From an uncultured Lachnospiraceae bacterium (GTDB lineage: Bacteria > Bacillota > Clostridia > Lachnospirales > Lachnospiraceae): 64,000 nt of DNA. The position numbers were made by a program, and so were the translations under genes. Under the pieces are notes generated by a model. That model saw nothing but the letters and a program-made list of their open reading frames with translations. It had not been told where the DNA came from and did not search any database. How positions within the stretch are numbered: position 1 is the first letter of the stretch; every line of letters begins with the position of its first letter. The stretch spans positions 1-64,000 of the forward strand of contig CAKRPI010000002.1 in assembly GCA_934376945.1 (NCBI GenBank), read 5' to 3'. Below, in pieces: positions 33,514 through 41,562 of the stretch.

Positions 33514-34197
33514 ATGGCAATGATTTACATAGTAGAGGATGATGAAAACATCCGCGAAATTGAGATGTTTGCGCTGAAAAATGCAGGCTATGAGGTGCAG
33601 GGGTTTGACTGTGCAGTTGCATTTTATGCACGGCTGAAGGAAAAAATACCGGCGCTCGTGCTGCTGGATATCATGCTGCCGGATGAAGACGGGCTTACAA
33701 TTGTAAAGAAGCTTCGTCATGCTGCAGATACACGGAAGCTTCCGATCATTATGGCAACTGCCAAGACAACAGAGATCGATAAGGTAAAAGGACTGGATAT
33801 CGGAGCAGATGATTATATTACAAAGCCATTTGGGGTTATGGAACTGATTTCAAGAGTGAAGGCGCTGATGCGCCGCAGCCGCGGAATGGAAGAAGAACGA
33901 ATGATCCGCCTTGGGCCGATTTTTATGGATGATGAGAAGCGTGCCGTTTTTGTGGAGGATCAGCCATGTGAACTGACGTATAAGGAGTATGAACTGCTGA
34001 AGCTCCTGCTTTTAAATGCAGGAATTGTTGCATCGAGAGATATGATTCTGGATCGTGTATGGGGAACTGATTTTGAAGGCGAATCCCGCACGCTGGATAT
34101 GCATATCAAAACTCTGCGGCAGAAGCTTGGCAGTGCCGGGACAATGATCCGCACGGTGCGTAACGTAGGATATATGCTCAATGGAGAACGGAATTGA
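33514..34197 (+). CDS. phoP: PhoB/PhoP-type response regulator
   Basis: A 227-residue OmpR-family regulator. The receiver domain (1-120) has the acidic pocket EDDEN, the phospho-acceptor aspartate in LLDIMLPDEDG, and the K of DYITKPFG. The DNA-binding winged helix (130-225) contains LTYKEYELLKLLLLNAG and the RTLDMHIKTLRQKLG recognition helix. Location downstream of pst and phoU and 24 bases before a PhoR-like kinase makes control of the Pho boxes in this window the obvious role. Confidence 0.9.
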   Translation: MAMIYIVEDDENIREIEMFALKNAGYEVQGFDCAVAFYARLKEKIPALVLLDIMLPDEDGLTIVKKLRHAADTRKLPIIMATAKTTEIDKVKGLDIGADDYITKPFGVMELISRVKALMRRSRGMEEERMIRLGPIFMDDEKRAVFVEDQPCELTYKEYELLKLLLLNAGIVASRDMILDRVWGTDFEGESRTLDMHIKTLRQKLGSAGTMIRTVRNVGYMLNGERN

Positions 34198-34221
34198 CCA
34201 GGTTATGATGCAGAGGAGAGT

Positions 34222-35559
34222 ATGAAAAAGAAAATAAACAGATATTTGCTGCTGACTGTTTTTTTATCGCTGAGTACTACGCTTATGATGGCGATTGCAG
34301 TATTCCATCATATGTACCGGGAGCAGATTATTGATGATATGCAGACGTATGCGGAAGTTCTAAGCGGAATGGTATCTTCCGGCGAGGAACTGAAGAAAAA
34401 CTACCAAAATCCGGATTCTGATATCCGAATCACAGTGATCACGCCCGATGGGGATGTTATATATGACAGTAAAACGGGCGGAGAACCGCTTGGAAATCAT
34501 GCGGATCGTCCGGAGGTAAAGGAAGCGGAAGAAACAGGTGAGGGGTATGCAGTACGCCATTCTGATACCTTAAACCGCGATATGTATTATTATGCGGTTC
34601 AGCTGGAAAGCGGAGATGTGATTCGGCTGAGTAAAGAAGAAAAAAATATCTGGAGTGTATTTCAGAATACGCTTCATCCGATTATTGGGATCGGTGTCGG
34701 AATGTTTCTGCTGTGTATGGTACTGTCCAGATATATCACGGACAGTCTGGTCCGGCCGATTGAGAAGCTTGCTGGTGATATTGACAATGTGGACAGCATA
34801 GCGACGTATGAAGAACTGGTGCCGTTTATCACCACGATACAGAAGCAGCATGAAGATATTTTAAAAAGTGCGAAAATGCGTCAGGAATTTACGGCAAATG
34901 TATCCCATGAGCTGAAGACGCCGCTGACTTCCATTTCCGGTTATGCGGAGCTGATTGAGACGGGGCTTGCCGGTGAGGATAATATTCAGCGGTTTGCGGC
35001 TGAGATTCACAGGAATGCAAAGCGGCTGCTGACGCTGATCAATGATATTATCCGGCTGTCTGAACTGGATGCAGATGATATGGAGGTTGCTTTTACAGAT
35101 GTGGATCTGTACGGCCTTGCGGATGCATGTGTCTCCTCGCTGAGACTGAATGCGAAAAATCATGGCATACAGATTGAATGCAGCGGTATTCCGTGCGTTG
35201 TGCATGGCAATAAGGAAATGCTGGAGGAGCTGCTGTATAATTTGAGCGACAATGCGATCCGTTACAACCGACTTGGCGGAAAGGTGCAGGTGATCGTTGG
35301 CAAAGAAAATGGTTTTCCGGTGCTGATCGTAAAAGATACCGGAATCGGAATACCAAAAGAAAGTCAGGAGCGTGTTTTTGAAAGATTTTACAGGGTGGAT
35401 AAAAGCCGCTCCAAACAGACAGGCGGAACGGGCCTGGGACTTGCGATTGTCAAACATATCGTAGCGCAGCATCATGCAAAGCTGCGGCTGAGGAGTGAAA
35501 TCGGAGTCGGGACAGAGGTTACGGTTATTTTTTCGAATGAAGAAGCTGCTGCAAAATAG
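34222..35559 (+). CDS. phoR: PhoR-like sensor histidine kinase
   Basis: A 445-residue membrane kinase. Two membrane helices (about residues 8-28 and 153-173) flank an extracellular sensor domain of ~120 residues. There follows a HAMP-like linker, the H-box FTANVSHELKTPLTSISGY with the phosphorylated histidine, the N-box LLYNLSDNAIRYN, and G-boxes VKDTGIGIP and GGTGLGLAIVKHI. It pairs with the preceding regulator. The lack of a clear PAS domain differs from B. subtilis PhoR. A terminator follows. Confidence 0.9.
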   Translation: MKKKINRYLLLTVFLSLSTTLMMAIAVFHHMYREQIIDDMQTYAEVLSGMVSSGEELKKNYQNPDSDIRITVITPDGDVIYDSKTGGEPLGNHADRPEVKEAEETGEGYAVRHSDTLNRDMYYYAVQLESGDVIRLSKEEKNIWSVFQNTLHPIIGIGVGMFLLCMVLSRYITDSLVRPIEKLAGDIDNVDSIATYEELVPFITTIQKQHEDILKSAKMRQEFTANVSHELKTPLTSISGYAELIETGLAGEDNIQRFAAEIHRNAKRLLTLINDIIRLSELDADDMEVAFTDVDLYGLADACVSSLRLNAKNHGIQIECSGIPCVVHGNKEMLEELLYNLSDNAIRYNRLGGKVQVIVGKENGFPVLIVKDTGIGIPKESQERVFERFYRVDKSRSKQTGGTGLGLAIVKHIVAQHHAKLRLRSEIGVGTEVTVIFSNEEAAAK

Positions 35560-35595
35560 AGAAGTTTTTTTCTCTATGGAGCGGCAGCTCTTTTT
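35557..35595 (+). terminator. Terminator of the Pho regulon
   Basis: ATAGAGA pairs with TCTCTAT around a T-rich loop overlapping the phoR stop, and GAGC-GGCA-GCTC followed by TTTTT comes directly after. Either or both could end transcription. Confidence 0.6.
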
Positions 35596-35754
35596 GTGTT
35601 AAAGAAAATTATGAAATAAAAACTTAAGATTCCCTTTCTTGACTATTGCTGGATAATAGTGCAATATATGGGAAGAATAAGTAAAAAAGAATGTGCCTCG
35701 CACTGTGGGGAGCACAGAGGCAGACGGAAATAAAGAAGGGCAAGGGATAAAGAC

Positions 35755-37182
35755 GTGGAGAAAAAAAAGAAAAAAGGACTGAAAACAGCAATTCTGGCAA
35801 TTTTGGTTGTGATCCTGGCAGCAGGCGTCGGTGCTGCTTATTATCTGTATACACAGGTAAACAGCGGATTGTTTTTCAAGGAGACGAAGATCAACGGTTA
35901 CGATGTCTCTGAGAAGACGTGTAAGGAAGTACTCCTGATGCTGGAGAAAGATTACAGTGCGCCGAAGATCACGGTCACAGAGGGAGGCGAAACAGCAGAA
36001 ACGCTTACACTGGCAGATATGGGATATACCATCAATGAAAAAAAGCTTCTTTCTGCTATTCAGGATTGTATGCGCCAGCAGAACGTCAGCCTGCTGCTTA
36101 GCCTGATGGATGGAAATACATTTGAAGTGGATGTTCCGTTTGATTATGATGAGGATATCTTTAAATCAAATGTTTGTGCGGCAAAATTCGCAAAGACCCG
36201 TGTGGCAAGCGTGGATGCGACAATGGAGTACGATGGAAAAGAGTACTATATCAAGCCGGAGACGTACGGCACGGAGTTTGACGATGCGGATCTTCAGGTG
36301 ATGATTAAGGATACAGCAGATAAACTTGTGGCAGCAAGCCGTCCGCAAAAGGATGTGACCGTAGATTTTCCGTCAGGACTTTATTACGTTCCGGCTGTGA
36401 CTCAGAACGACAGCGAGATGAATACGACAATGAATATTTACAATTCATTTTGCAAGGCGGATATCAAGCTGATGTTCGGTGATGAATATGAAGAGATCAA
36501 TTGGTCAACGATAAAAGACTGGCTGACGATAGAGGATGGAGAAGGCGTGATTGATGAGGAAGCCGTATATAATTACGTCTACGATCTTGCAGCAAAGTAT
36601 GATACGCTTTATTATTCCAGAGAATTCACAACACATGACGGAAAAACTATTACATTTGACAGCAGTGATTACGGATATCAGATTGATAAAGATGCAGAAG
36701 CACAGCAGCTGCTTGAGGATATTCGTTCCAATACAGAAGTAGAGCGCGAGCCGGTATATGCGGTAAAAGGATATAAGCGGGAAGGAAAGGATGATCTGTG
36801 CGGAAACTATGTTGAGGTCAATCTGACTGCACAGCATCTGTGGTTTTATAAAGACGGGAATCTGGTAGTCGAGACAGACGTTGTGACCGGACTTCCGAAG
36901 GATGATCGCGAAACGGCAACTGGTGTATTTTCAATTCCTTACAAACAAAGTCCGTCTGTTTTGAGTGGCGGGCAGGGAAATGGCGCATGGAATACAGATG
37001 TTCAGTACTGGATGCCGTTCCATGACGGGCAGGGCCTGCATGATGCATGGTGGAGAAATTCATTTGGCGGTACAATATACCAGACGAATGGATCCCATGG
37101 CTGTGTTAATCTTCCGCCGGAAGCAGCAAAGACCATTTACGACAATATGGAAGAGCGGATGGCGATTATTCTTTATAAGTAG
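35755..37182 (+). CDS. L,D-transpeptidase (YkuD) with peptidoglycan-binding domain
   Basis: A 475-residue membrane-anchored cell-wall enzyme. The cytoplasmic N-terminus is lysine-rich and a membrane helix spans residues ~10-31. A repeated PG_binding_4-type region occupies the middle. The C-terminal YkuD domain starts at VEVNLTAQHLWFYKDG and ends with the catalytic signature TNGSHGCVNLPP, including the active cysteine. It should form 3-3 peptidoglycan cross-links or attach proteins. The start is GTG 35755 with GGGCAAGGGAT upstream. A leader hairpin (TGCCTC with GAGGCA) lies at about 35.69-35.72 kb. Confidence 0.9.
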   Translation: MEKKKKKGLKTAILAILVVILAAGVGAAYYLYTQVNSGLFFKETKINGYDVSEKTCKEVLLMLEKDYSAPKITVTEGGETAETLTLADMGYTINEKKLLSAIQDCMRQQNVSLLLSLMDGNTFEVDVPFDYDEDIFKSNVCAAKFAKTRVASVDATMEYDGKEYYIKPETYGTEFDDADLQVMIKDTADKLVAASRPQKDVTVDFPSGLYYVPAVTQNDSEMNTTMNIYNSFCKADIKLMFGDEYEEINWSTIKDWLTIEDGEGVIDEEAVYNYVYDLAAKYDTLYYSREFTTHDGKTITFDSSDYGYQIDKDAEAQQLLEDIRSNTEVEREPVYAVKGYKREGKDDLCGNYVEVNLTAQHLWFYKDGNLVVETDVVTGLPKDDRETATGVFSIPYKQSPSVLSGGQGNGAWNTDVQYWMPFHDGQGLHDAWWRNSFGGTIYQTNGSHGCVNLPPEAAKTIYDNMEERMAIILYK

Positions 37183-37193
37183 CAGAAGTATAT

Positions 37194-37232
37194 ACGGAAT
37201 GCCGGAAAACTGCATCCGTTCTGGCAATCCGT
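37194..37232 (+). terminator. Hairpin after the L,D-transpeptidase gene
   Basis: ACGGAATGCCGGAA pairs with TTCTGGCAATCCGT (12 of 14) around an 11-base loop, 12 bases after the stop. No strong T run follows, so termination is probable rather than certain. Confidence 0.45.
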
Positions 37233-37283
37233 CCTGATTGCATTATTTGATGGTTTTGCTATAGAATTTTGTGAGAGTATTTT

Positions 37284-37442
37284 TTAACCGAGTCAAGCAA
37301 GTCCCCTGCGAGGTTGTGCGGAGCAATAAGCAGTGGGTGGGGACTTGCTTGTATCAGGAATGGTACAAGCCACTCCTGATAAGCTGCGAAGCAGCTACTC
37401 AGTTATGAGCAAGTAGCGAAGCGGATTGCGAATATCCGCTTT
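37284..37442 (+). repeat. Composite palindromic repeat (modules A, hairpins, B)
   Basis: Module A begins TTAACCGAGTCAAGCAAG and includes GTCCCCTGCGAGGTTG and GAGCAATAAGCAGTGGG; then ATCAGGA/TCCTGAT and AGCTGC/GCAGCT hairpins; then module B AAGTAGCGAAGCGG...ATCCGCTT (37411-37442). Similar strings recur at 37.8, 42.1, 45.2 and 48.9 kb. Together with the preceding stretch this fills the 425-base gap before the tRNA. Confidence 0.65.
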
Positions 37443-37531
37443 GGCATACGCTCCTGGAATGTCTAAGAATCGTGCTAAAAAACACAAAAAAAGGAACAAT
37501 TAAAAAAATTAGAAAAAATTAAAAATAAGTG

Positions 37532-37560
37532 TTGACAAAAAGAGAAGGACGCTATATAAT
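37532..37560 (+). promoter_or_regulatory. Consensus promoter of tRNA-Arg
   Basis: TTGACA (37532-37537) and TATAAT (37555-37560), both perfect, with 17 bases between. The tRNA begins 47 bases after the -10 box. Confidence 0.88.
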
Positions 37561-37607
37561 AATCGATGTTGAGAGGCAAACGAAAAGAACTCAACAAAAT
37601 AAAGAAT

Positions 37608-37681
37608 GTGCGTTTAGCTCAGCTGGATAGAGCGTTTGGCTACGGACCAAAAGGTCGGGGGTTCGAATCCTCTAACGCACG
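37608..37681 (+). tRNA. tRNA-Arg (ACG)
   Basis: A full cloverleaf: acceptor GTGCGTT with AACGCAC, D stem GCTC/GAGC, anticodon arm TTTGG-CTACGGA-CCAAA with anticodon ACG, variable AGGTC, T arm GGGGG-TTCGAAT-CCTCT (GTTCGAATC core) and discriminator G. The A34 of the anticodon should be edited to inosine to read CGU, CGC and CGA. CCA is not encoded. Confidence 0.96.
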
Positions 37682-37691
37682 CTGATAAGAA

Positions 37692-37731
37692 GACTGGAGA
37701 TCTTGAGAAATCAATGGTTTCCAGTTTTTTT
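37692..37731 (+). terminator. Terminator of tRNA-Arg
   Basis: ACTGGA pairs with TCCAGT (with additional pairing inside) and is followed by a T7 run, eleven bases after the tRNA. Confidence 0.8.
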
Positions 37732-37749
37732 GTGCTTGATTTTACTTTT

Positions 37750-37890
37750 ATCATAAGGAAGGACCCACTTGTGGAATCTCGTAAGGAGGATCCGTTTACG
37801 GGAGGATTCCTTACGAGCCTGGATCCCTTATGATCCTACAAGTAGCGAAGCGGATTGCGAATATCCGCTTTAACCGAGTCAGGCAAGTCA
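37750..37890 (+). repeat. Composite palindromic repeat (modules C, B, A)
   Basis: Module C: outer arms ATCATAAGG and CCTTATGAT enclose inner arms CTCGTAAGGA and TCCTTACGAG (37750-37835). Module B follows (37840-37870) and then the opening words of module A (TTAACCGAGTCAGGCAAGTC). Module C plus B recur in the same order at 42187-42292. Confidence 0.65.
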
Positions 37891-37918
37891 TGTCTTTTGA
37901 TTTGCTCTGAATTACGGA

Positions 37919-37947
37919 TTGCAAAAGCATTTGTAAAAGGATATACT
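37919..37947 (+). promoter_or_regulatory. Promoter of nagA
   Basis: TTGCAA (37919-37924) and TATACT (37942-37947) with a 17-base spacer, 22 bases before the nagA start. Confidence 0.6.
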
Positions 37948-37968
37948 ATGTTTTACAGGAGGATAAGA

Positions 37969-39138
37969 TTGAAAATGATTATTGATAATGTTTATGTGTA
38001 TACATCAGAAAAAAAATTCGTAAAAGGCGGAATTGTCCTGAATGAAAATTGTATTCAAAGTATTTATGAAGAAAAGGATACTCCAAAGCTGGAGGGAAAT
38101 GTAATTGACGGAAATGGAAACTATGCAATTCCGGGTTTGATCGATCTTCATTTTCATGGTTGTAAAGGTGATGATTTCTGTGATGGACAAAAAGATGCCA
38201 TTGGAAGGATTGCTGAGTATGAAGCGTCAGTAGGTGTTACAGCTATGGCGCCGGCGACAATGACTTTGCCGGTGGAGGAACTGGAACGGATTCTTCAGGT
38301 TGCCGCGGAATATAAAAAGGAGACGCAAGACTGCCATAAGGCGGATCTGCTCGGAATTAATATGGAAGGTCCCTTTATCAGCCGTATTAAAAAAGGTGCA
38401 CAGGATGAGAAAAATATTCTGCCGTGCAGCGTGGAGATTTGTGACAGATTTCTGGAAGCATCCGAAGGGCTGGTAAAATTTATTGGGGTAGCACCGGAGG
38501 AAAGTGAGAATGCGATTGAGTTTATCAAAGAGGTTTGCGGCAGGGTGAATGTGTCTCTGGCACATACCAATGCGGATTATGATACCGCAATGGCTGCCTG
38601 CAGGGCAGGAGTAAACCATGCGGTACATCTGTATAATGCAATGCCGGCGTTTACGCATCGCGCTCCGGGAGTGATTGGAGCGGTATTTGATAATAAAGAT
38701 GTTATGGCAGAAATTATCTGTGATGGAATACATATTCATCCATCGACTGTCCGTGCTACGTTTGAGATGATGGGAGCAGACCGGATGATTTTCATCAGTG
38801 ACAGCATGCGGGCTACCGGTATGCCGGACGGACAGTATACGCTTGGCGGACTGGATGTTAAAGTGGTTGGAAGATTGGCAACATTAGTATCGGATGGTGC
38901 AATTGCCGGTTCCGCAACAAATCTGATGGACTGTATGAGAACGGCAGTGAAGAAAATGGGGATTCCGCTGGAAACAGCAGTAGCATGCGCAACGATCAAT
39001 CCGGCCAGGAGCTTGGGCGTGGAGGATCGGTATGGCTCAATCGAAAGTGGAAAGAAAGCGGATATTGTGCTGCTTGATTCAGAGCTTGAATTGAAGGCAG
39101 TGATTAAAGACGGAGTAAAAATTATAGCAAATCCATAA
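37969..39138 (+). CDS. nagA: N-acetylglucosamine-6-phosphate deacetylase
   Basis: A 389-residue amidohydrolase that removes acetate from GlcNAc-6-phosphate in amino-sugar breakdown and recycling. Motifs: PGLIDLHFHGCKGDDFCDG, the metal-binding GINMEGPF, LAHTNADYDTAMAACRAG, the NAMPAFTHRAPG loop and ISDSMRATGMPDG with the catalytic aspartate, ending in GKKADIVLLD. The start is taken as TTG 37969, six bases after AGGAGG; ATG 37975 two codons later is possible. No nagB or transporter is next to it. A 63-base gap with a promoter links it back to the tRNA-repeat region. Confidence 0.93.
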   Translation: MKMIIDNVYVYTSEKKFVKGGIVLNENCIQSIYEEKDTPKLEGNVIDGNGNYAIPGLIDLHFHGCKGDDFCDGQKDAIGRIAEYEASVGVTAMAPATMTLPVEELERILQVAAEYKKETQDCHKADLLGINMEGPFISRIKKGAQDEKNILPCSVEICDRFLEASEGLVKFIGVAPEESENAIEFIKEVCGRVNVSLAHTNADYDTAMAACRAGVNHAVHLYNAMPAFTHRAPGVIGAVFDNKDVMAEIICDGIHIHPSTVRATFEMMGADRMIFISDSMRATGMPDGQYTLGGLDVKVVGRLATLVSDGAIAGSATNLMDCMRTAVKKMGIPLETAVACATINPARSLGVEDRYGSIESGKKADIVLLDSELELKAVIKDGVKIIANP

Positions 39139-39165
39139 AATGATGTTAAGGATCAAAAAATCCTC

Positions 39166-39194
39166 TTGCAATTTGTCGTTACCTGTGCTATGAT
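39166..39194 (+). promoter_or_regulatory. Promoter of the riboswitch-hflKC unit
   Basis: TTGCAA (39166-39171) and TATGAT (39189-39194), 17-base spacer. Transcription would begin about at 39201, the first base of the putative riboswitch P1 stem. Confidence 0.65.
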
Positions 39195-39198
39195 TCCG

Positions 39199-39330
39199 CT
39201 AAAGAAAAGGGAGTAGCGGCCATGCGGGGAGATGCAGATGACGACGGTTATATCAATCCGGGTGGTACATGGATGCGTCAATACAGTAGAGAAAATACTC
39301 GCATCGTGAGATAATCAGCAAGACTTTTAT
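39199..39330 (+). ncRNA. Candidate yybP-ykoY (manganese) riboswitch
   Basis: Matches to the family as I know it: AAAGAAAAGGGAGTAGC at the 5' side (consensus loop GGGGAGUAG), a P3 stem GATGCG/CGCATC enclosing an internal loop TCAATAC (consensus UCAACAUAC) and a short AGTA/TACT hairpin, and the 3' side AGCAAGACTTTT, which pairs AAAG with CTTT to close P1. The aptamer lies directly between a promoter and an intrinsic terminator, as expected for transcriptional control. Downstream are hflK and hflC, unusual targets for this class. A 30-codon ORF also lies inside (39222-39314) but is best explained as chance. Confidence 0.65.
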
Positions 39331-39378
39331 TTTAGGCATAAAAAGATATGTCCGAAATGAAAGTCTTTTTCTTTTCTT
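39320..39378 (+). terminator. Riboswitch expression-platform terminator
   Basis: AAGACTTTTATTTTAGGCATA pairs with TATGTCCGAAATGAAAGTCTT and is followed by TTTTCTTTTC. The left arm AAGACTTT is shared with the 3' strand of aptamer P1, so the two structures exclude each other. Ligand binding would open the terminator and allow hflK-hflC expression. Confidence 0.75.
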
Positions 39379-39467
39379 TGGAGAACGTGGATCAGCTGAA
39401 ACACCGAAAGAAAGCAAGAAGAAAGCAAGACAGAAAGAAAACAAAATAAATACATGGAGGGAAACGT

Positions 39468-40508
39468 ATGAGACAATTTAATTTTAATTCCGGAAAAGCA
39501 CCTTTTTCCGGAATGCCGAAAATGGGAAAGCGTGTAAAGCACATTTTAATCGGTGCAGCTGCAGCAGTTGTAGTGGTTGTGCTTGCAAGCGATGCAACGT
39601 ACCAGATTCAGGAGCAGGAACAGGCGGTACTGATCACGTTTGGTGTACCAAAAGCAGTATCAGAAACAGGGCTTCATTTCAAAATTCCGTTTGTCCAGCA
39701 GGTAGAGAAGGTGAATACAACAATTCAGGGCTTCCCGATTGGATACAGTCTGGAGGACAATCAGACGGTGGAGAATGAAGGAATTATGATTACTGCCGAT
39801 TACAATTTTATCGATGTGGATTTTTTCGTGGAATATCGAATTGCGGAGCCGGTAAAATATCTGTACACTTCTGATCAGCCAGAAGAAATATTGAAGAGCA
39901 TTGCTCAGAGCTGTATCCGGACGGTAATTGCAAGCTACAATGTGGATGATGTGCTGACGACCGGAAAAGGTGAGATTCAAAGTAAAATACGTGAAATGGT
40001 TTTGGAACAGATAGAGGAGCAGGATTTAGGAATTCAGCTCGTCAATATCACGATACAGGATTCTGAACCACCGACACAGGAGGTTATGAAGGCATTTAAG
40101 GCTGTGGAGACAGCAAAGCAGGGAAAAGAGACTGCGATCAATAATGCAAATAAGTATCGAAGTGAAAAGCTTCCGGAGGCAGAAGCACAGGCAGACCAGA
40201 TCATTCAGGATGCAGAAGCGCAAAAACAGGTGCGCATCAATGAAGCGGAGGCTGAAGTGGCACGGTTTAATGCGATGTATGAAGAATACAGCAAAAATCC
40301 GGAAATTACAAAGAAGCGTATGTTTTATGAAACAATGGAAAATGTACTTCCGGGCATGAAGCTTGTGATCGACAGTGGAAACGGTGTACAGAAGATTCTG
40401 CCGCTGGATTCTTTTGCCGGAGTTTTGCAGGACGAACCTTCCGAAAATACGCCGAAAGAAAAGACAGACGGAGAAGCAGCTGCAGAGAAAAATGTGACGG
40501 AAAAATAA
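39468..40508 (+). CDS. hflK: HflK-like SPFH protein
   Basis: A 346-residue membrane protein of the SPFH/band-7 family. One membrane helix at residues ~25-43, then the SPFH domain starting at IQEQEQAVLITFGVPKAV and ending about residue 210, then a long Ala/Glu-rich coiled coil (EAEAQADQIIQDAEAQKQ). With HflC it should form a large ring in the membrane that surrounds and restrains the FtsH protease. GGAGG precedes the ATG. The C-terminal tail is acidic. Expression appears to be governed by the upstream riboswitch candidate. Confidence 0.85.
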   Translation: MRQFNFNSGKAPFSGMPKMGKRVKHILIGAAAAVVVVVLASDATYQIQEQEQAVLITFGVPKAVSETGLHFKIPFVQQVEKVNTTIQGFPIGYSLEDNQTVENEGIMITADYNFIDVDFFVEYRIAEPVKYLYTSDQPEEILKSIAQSCIRTVIASYNVDDVLTTGKGEIQSKIREMVLEQIEEQDLGIQLVNITIQDSEPPTQEVMKAFKAVETAKQGKETAINNANKYRSEKLPEAEAQADQIIQDAEAQKQVRINEAEAEVARFNAMYEEYSKNPEITKKRMFYETMENVLPGMKLVIDSGNGVQKILPLDSFAGVLQDEPSENTPKEKTDGEAAAEKNVTEK

Positions 40509-40587
40509 AGAATGAGCCGTTGTATGTATTTGACAGAGAAAAAAGTTGTAAAAATCAGAAAAACCAGAAAAATCGGAGGAAACGGAT

Positions 40588-41457
40588 ATGAAAAAGAAAA
40601 AAATAGCGATTACAGCTGGGATACTGCTTTTATTGGCAGGCATGGCAGAAGCTGTAACAGTAACTGCACAGAATGAATATAAGCTGATCCGTCAGTTTGG
40701 AAAGGTTGATCGGGTTATTAGTGAACCGGGCATCAGCCTGCGTATTCCATTTCTTGAGAGTACACAGACACTTCCAAAAGAAACATTGCTTTATGATCTG
40801 GCAGCTTCAGATGTGATCACAAAGGACAAAAAGACGATGATCAGCGACAGCTATGTGCTGTGGCGCATCAGTGATCCGCTGAAATTTGCACAGACCCTGA
40901 ATTCATCAATTGAAAGCGGAGAGGGTCGTATCAATACTGCAGTTTATAATGCAACCAAAAATGCCATCAGTTCTCTGACACAGGATCAGGTAATCACGAG
41001 CCGGGATGGAGAGCTTGCAGAAATGGTATTAAATGCAATTGGAAACAACATGGAGCAGTATGGCATTGAGCTGATTAAGTTTGAAACAAAGCAGCTTGAT
41101 CTGCCGGATGATAATAAGGAAGCTGTATATGAGCGTATGATTTCTGAACGTGACAATATTGCAGCAACTTATAAAGCAGAGGGAAGCTCTGAAGCGAAGG
41201 TAATCCGAAATACAACGGATAAGGAAATGGCAATTCAGATTTCAGATGCGAAAAAACAGGCGGAGATTCTTGCTGCAGAAGGCGAACGGGAATATATGAA
41301 AATTCTGGCAGATGCATATGGTGAAGAGGACCGTCAGGACTTTTATTCATTTGTGCGGAGTCTGGATGCGCTGAAAGCTTCCATGACAGGTGGAAATAAG
41401 ACCGTAATCCTTTCAGAGGATTCTCCGATTGCACAGATTTTTAACGGAAATCTGTAA
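40588..41457 (+). CDS. hflC: HflC-like SPFH protein
   Basis: A 289-residue partner of the preceding HflK. An N-terminal anchor helix (residues ~5-22) leads into an SPFH domain with YKLIRQFGKVDRVISEPG and RIPFLES, followed by the coiled-coil part (ERMISERDNIAATYKAEG, DAKKQAEILAAEGEREY) and the C-terminal YSFVRSLDALKAS segment typical of HflC. AGGAGG-like GGAGG lies ten bases before the ATG. The 79-base gap from hflK has no terminator, so the two are one unit. Confidence 0.85.
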   Translation: MKKKKIAITAGILLLLAGMAEAVTVTAQNEYKLIRQFGKVDRVISEPGISLRIPFLESTQTLPKETLLYDLAASDVITKDKKTMISDSYVLWRISDPLKFAQTLNSSIESGEGRINTAVYNATKNAISSLTQDQVITSRDGELAEMVLNAIGNNMEQYGIELIKFETKQLDLPDDNKEAVYERMISERDNIAATYKAEGSSEAKVIRNTTDKEMAIQISDAKKQAEILAAEGEREYMKILADAYGEEDRQDFYSFVRSLDALKASMTGGNKTVILSEDSPIAQIFNGNL

Positions 41458-41491
41458 AAGAAAGAAATCGAAAAAATGTTCGAAAAACCTC

Positions 41492-41549
41492 TTGCAAAAC
41501 ACTTGTTCTTATGGTACAATACAGAAAGAAAAAGAACAGGTGTTTGCAA
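41492..41549 (+). promoter_or_regulatory. Promoter with two SOS-like boxes in inverted repeat
   Basis: TTGCAA (41492-41497) and TACAAT (41515-41520) form a promoter with a 17-base spacer. AAAC-ACTT-GTTC (41497-41508) overlaps the spacer and GAAC-AGGT-GTTT (41534-41545) follows the start point. Each matches the Firmicutes LexA box GAAC-N4-GTTC at 7 of 8 positions, and the arms around them (TTGCAA-ACAC-TGTTCTT and its complement) form a long inverted repeat flanking the -10 box. Confidence 0.6.
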
Positions 41550-41562
41550 TGGAGGCGGAGAA

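Noticed and set aside
37183-37975. A genomic island inserted at tRNA-Arg
   Set aside because: No integrase, no repeated tRNA 3' end and no foreign gene content; only short palindromic repeats flank the tRNA.
39222-39314. A 30-codon ORF with a good ribosome-like AGGGAG
   Set aside because: It lies wholly inside the riboswitch candidate, and the AGGGAG is part of the conserved GGGAGTAG loop; the RNA explanation accounts for more of the sequence.
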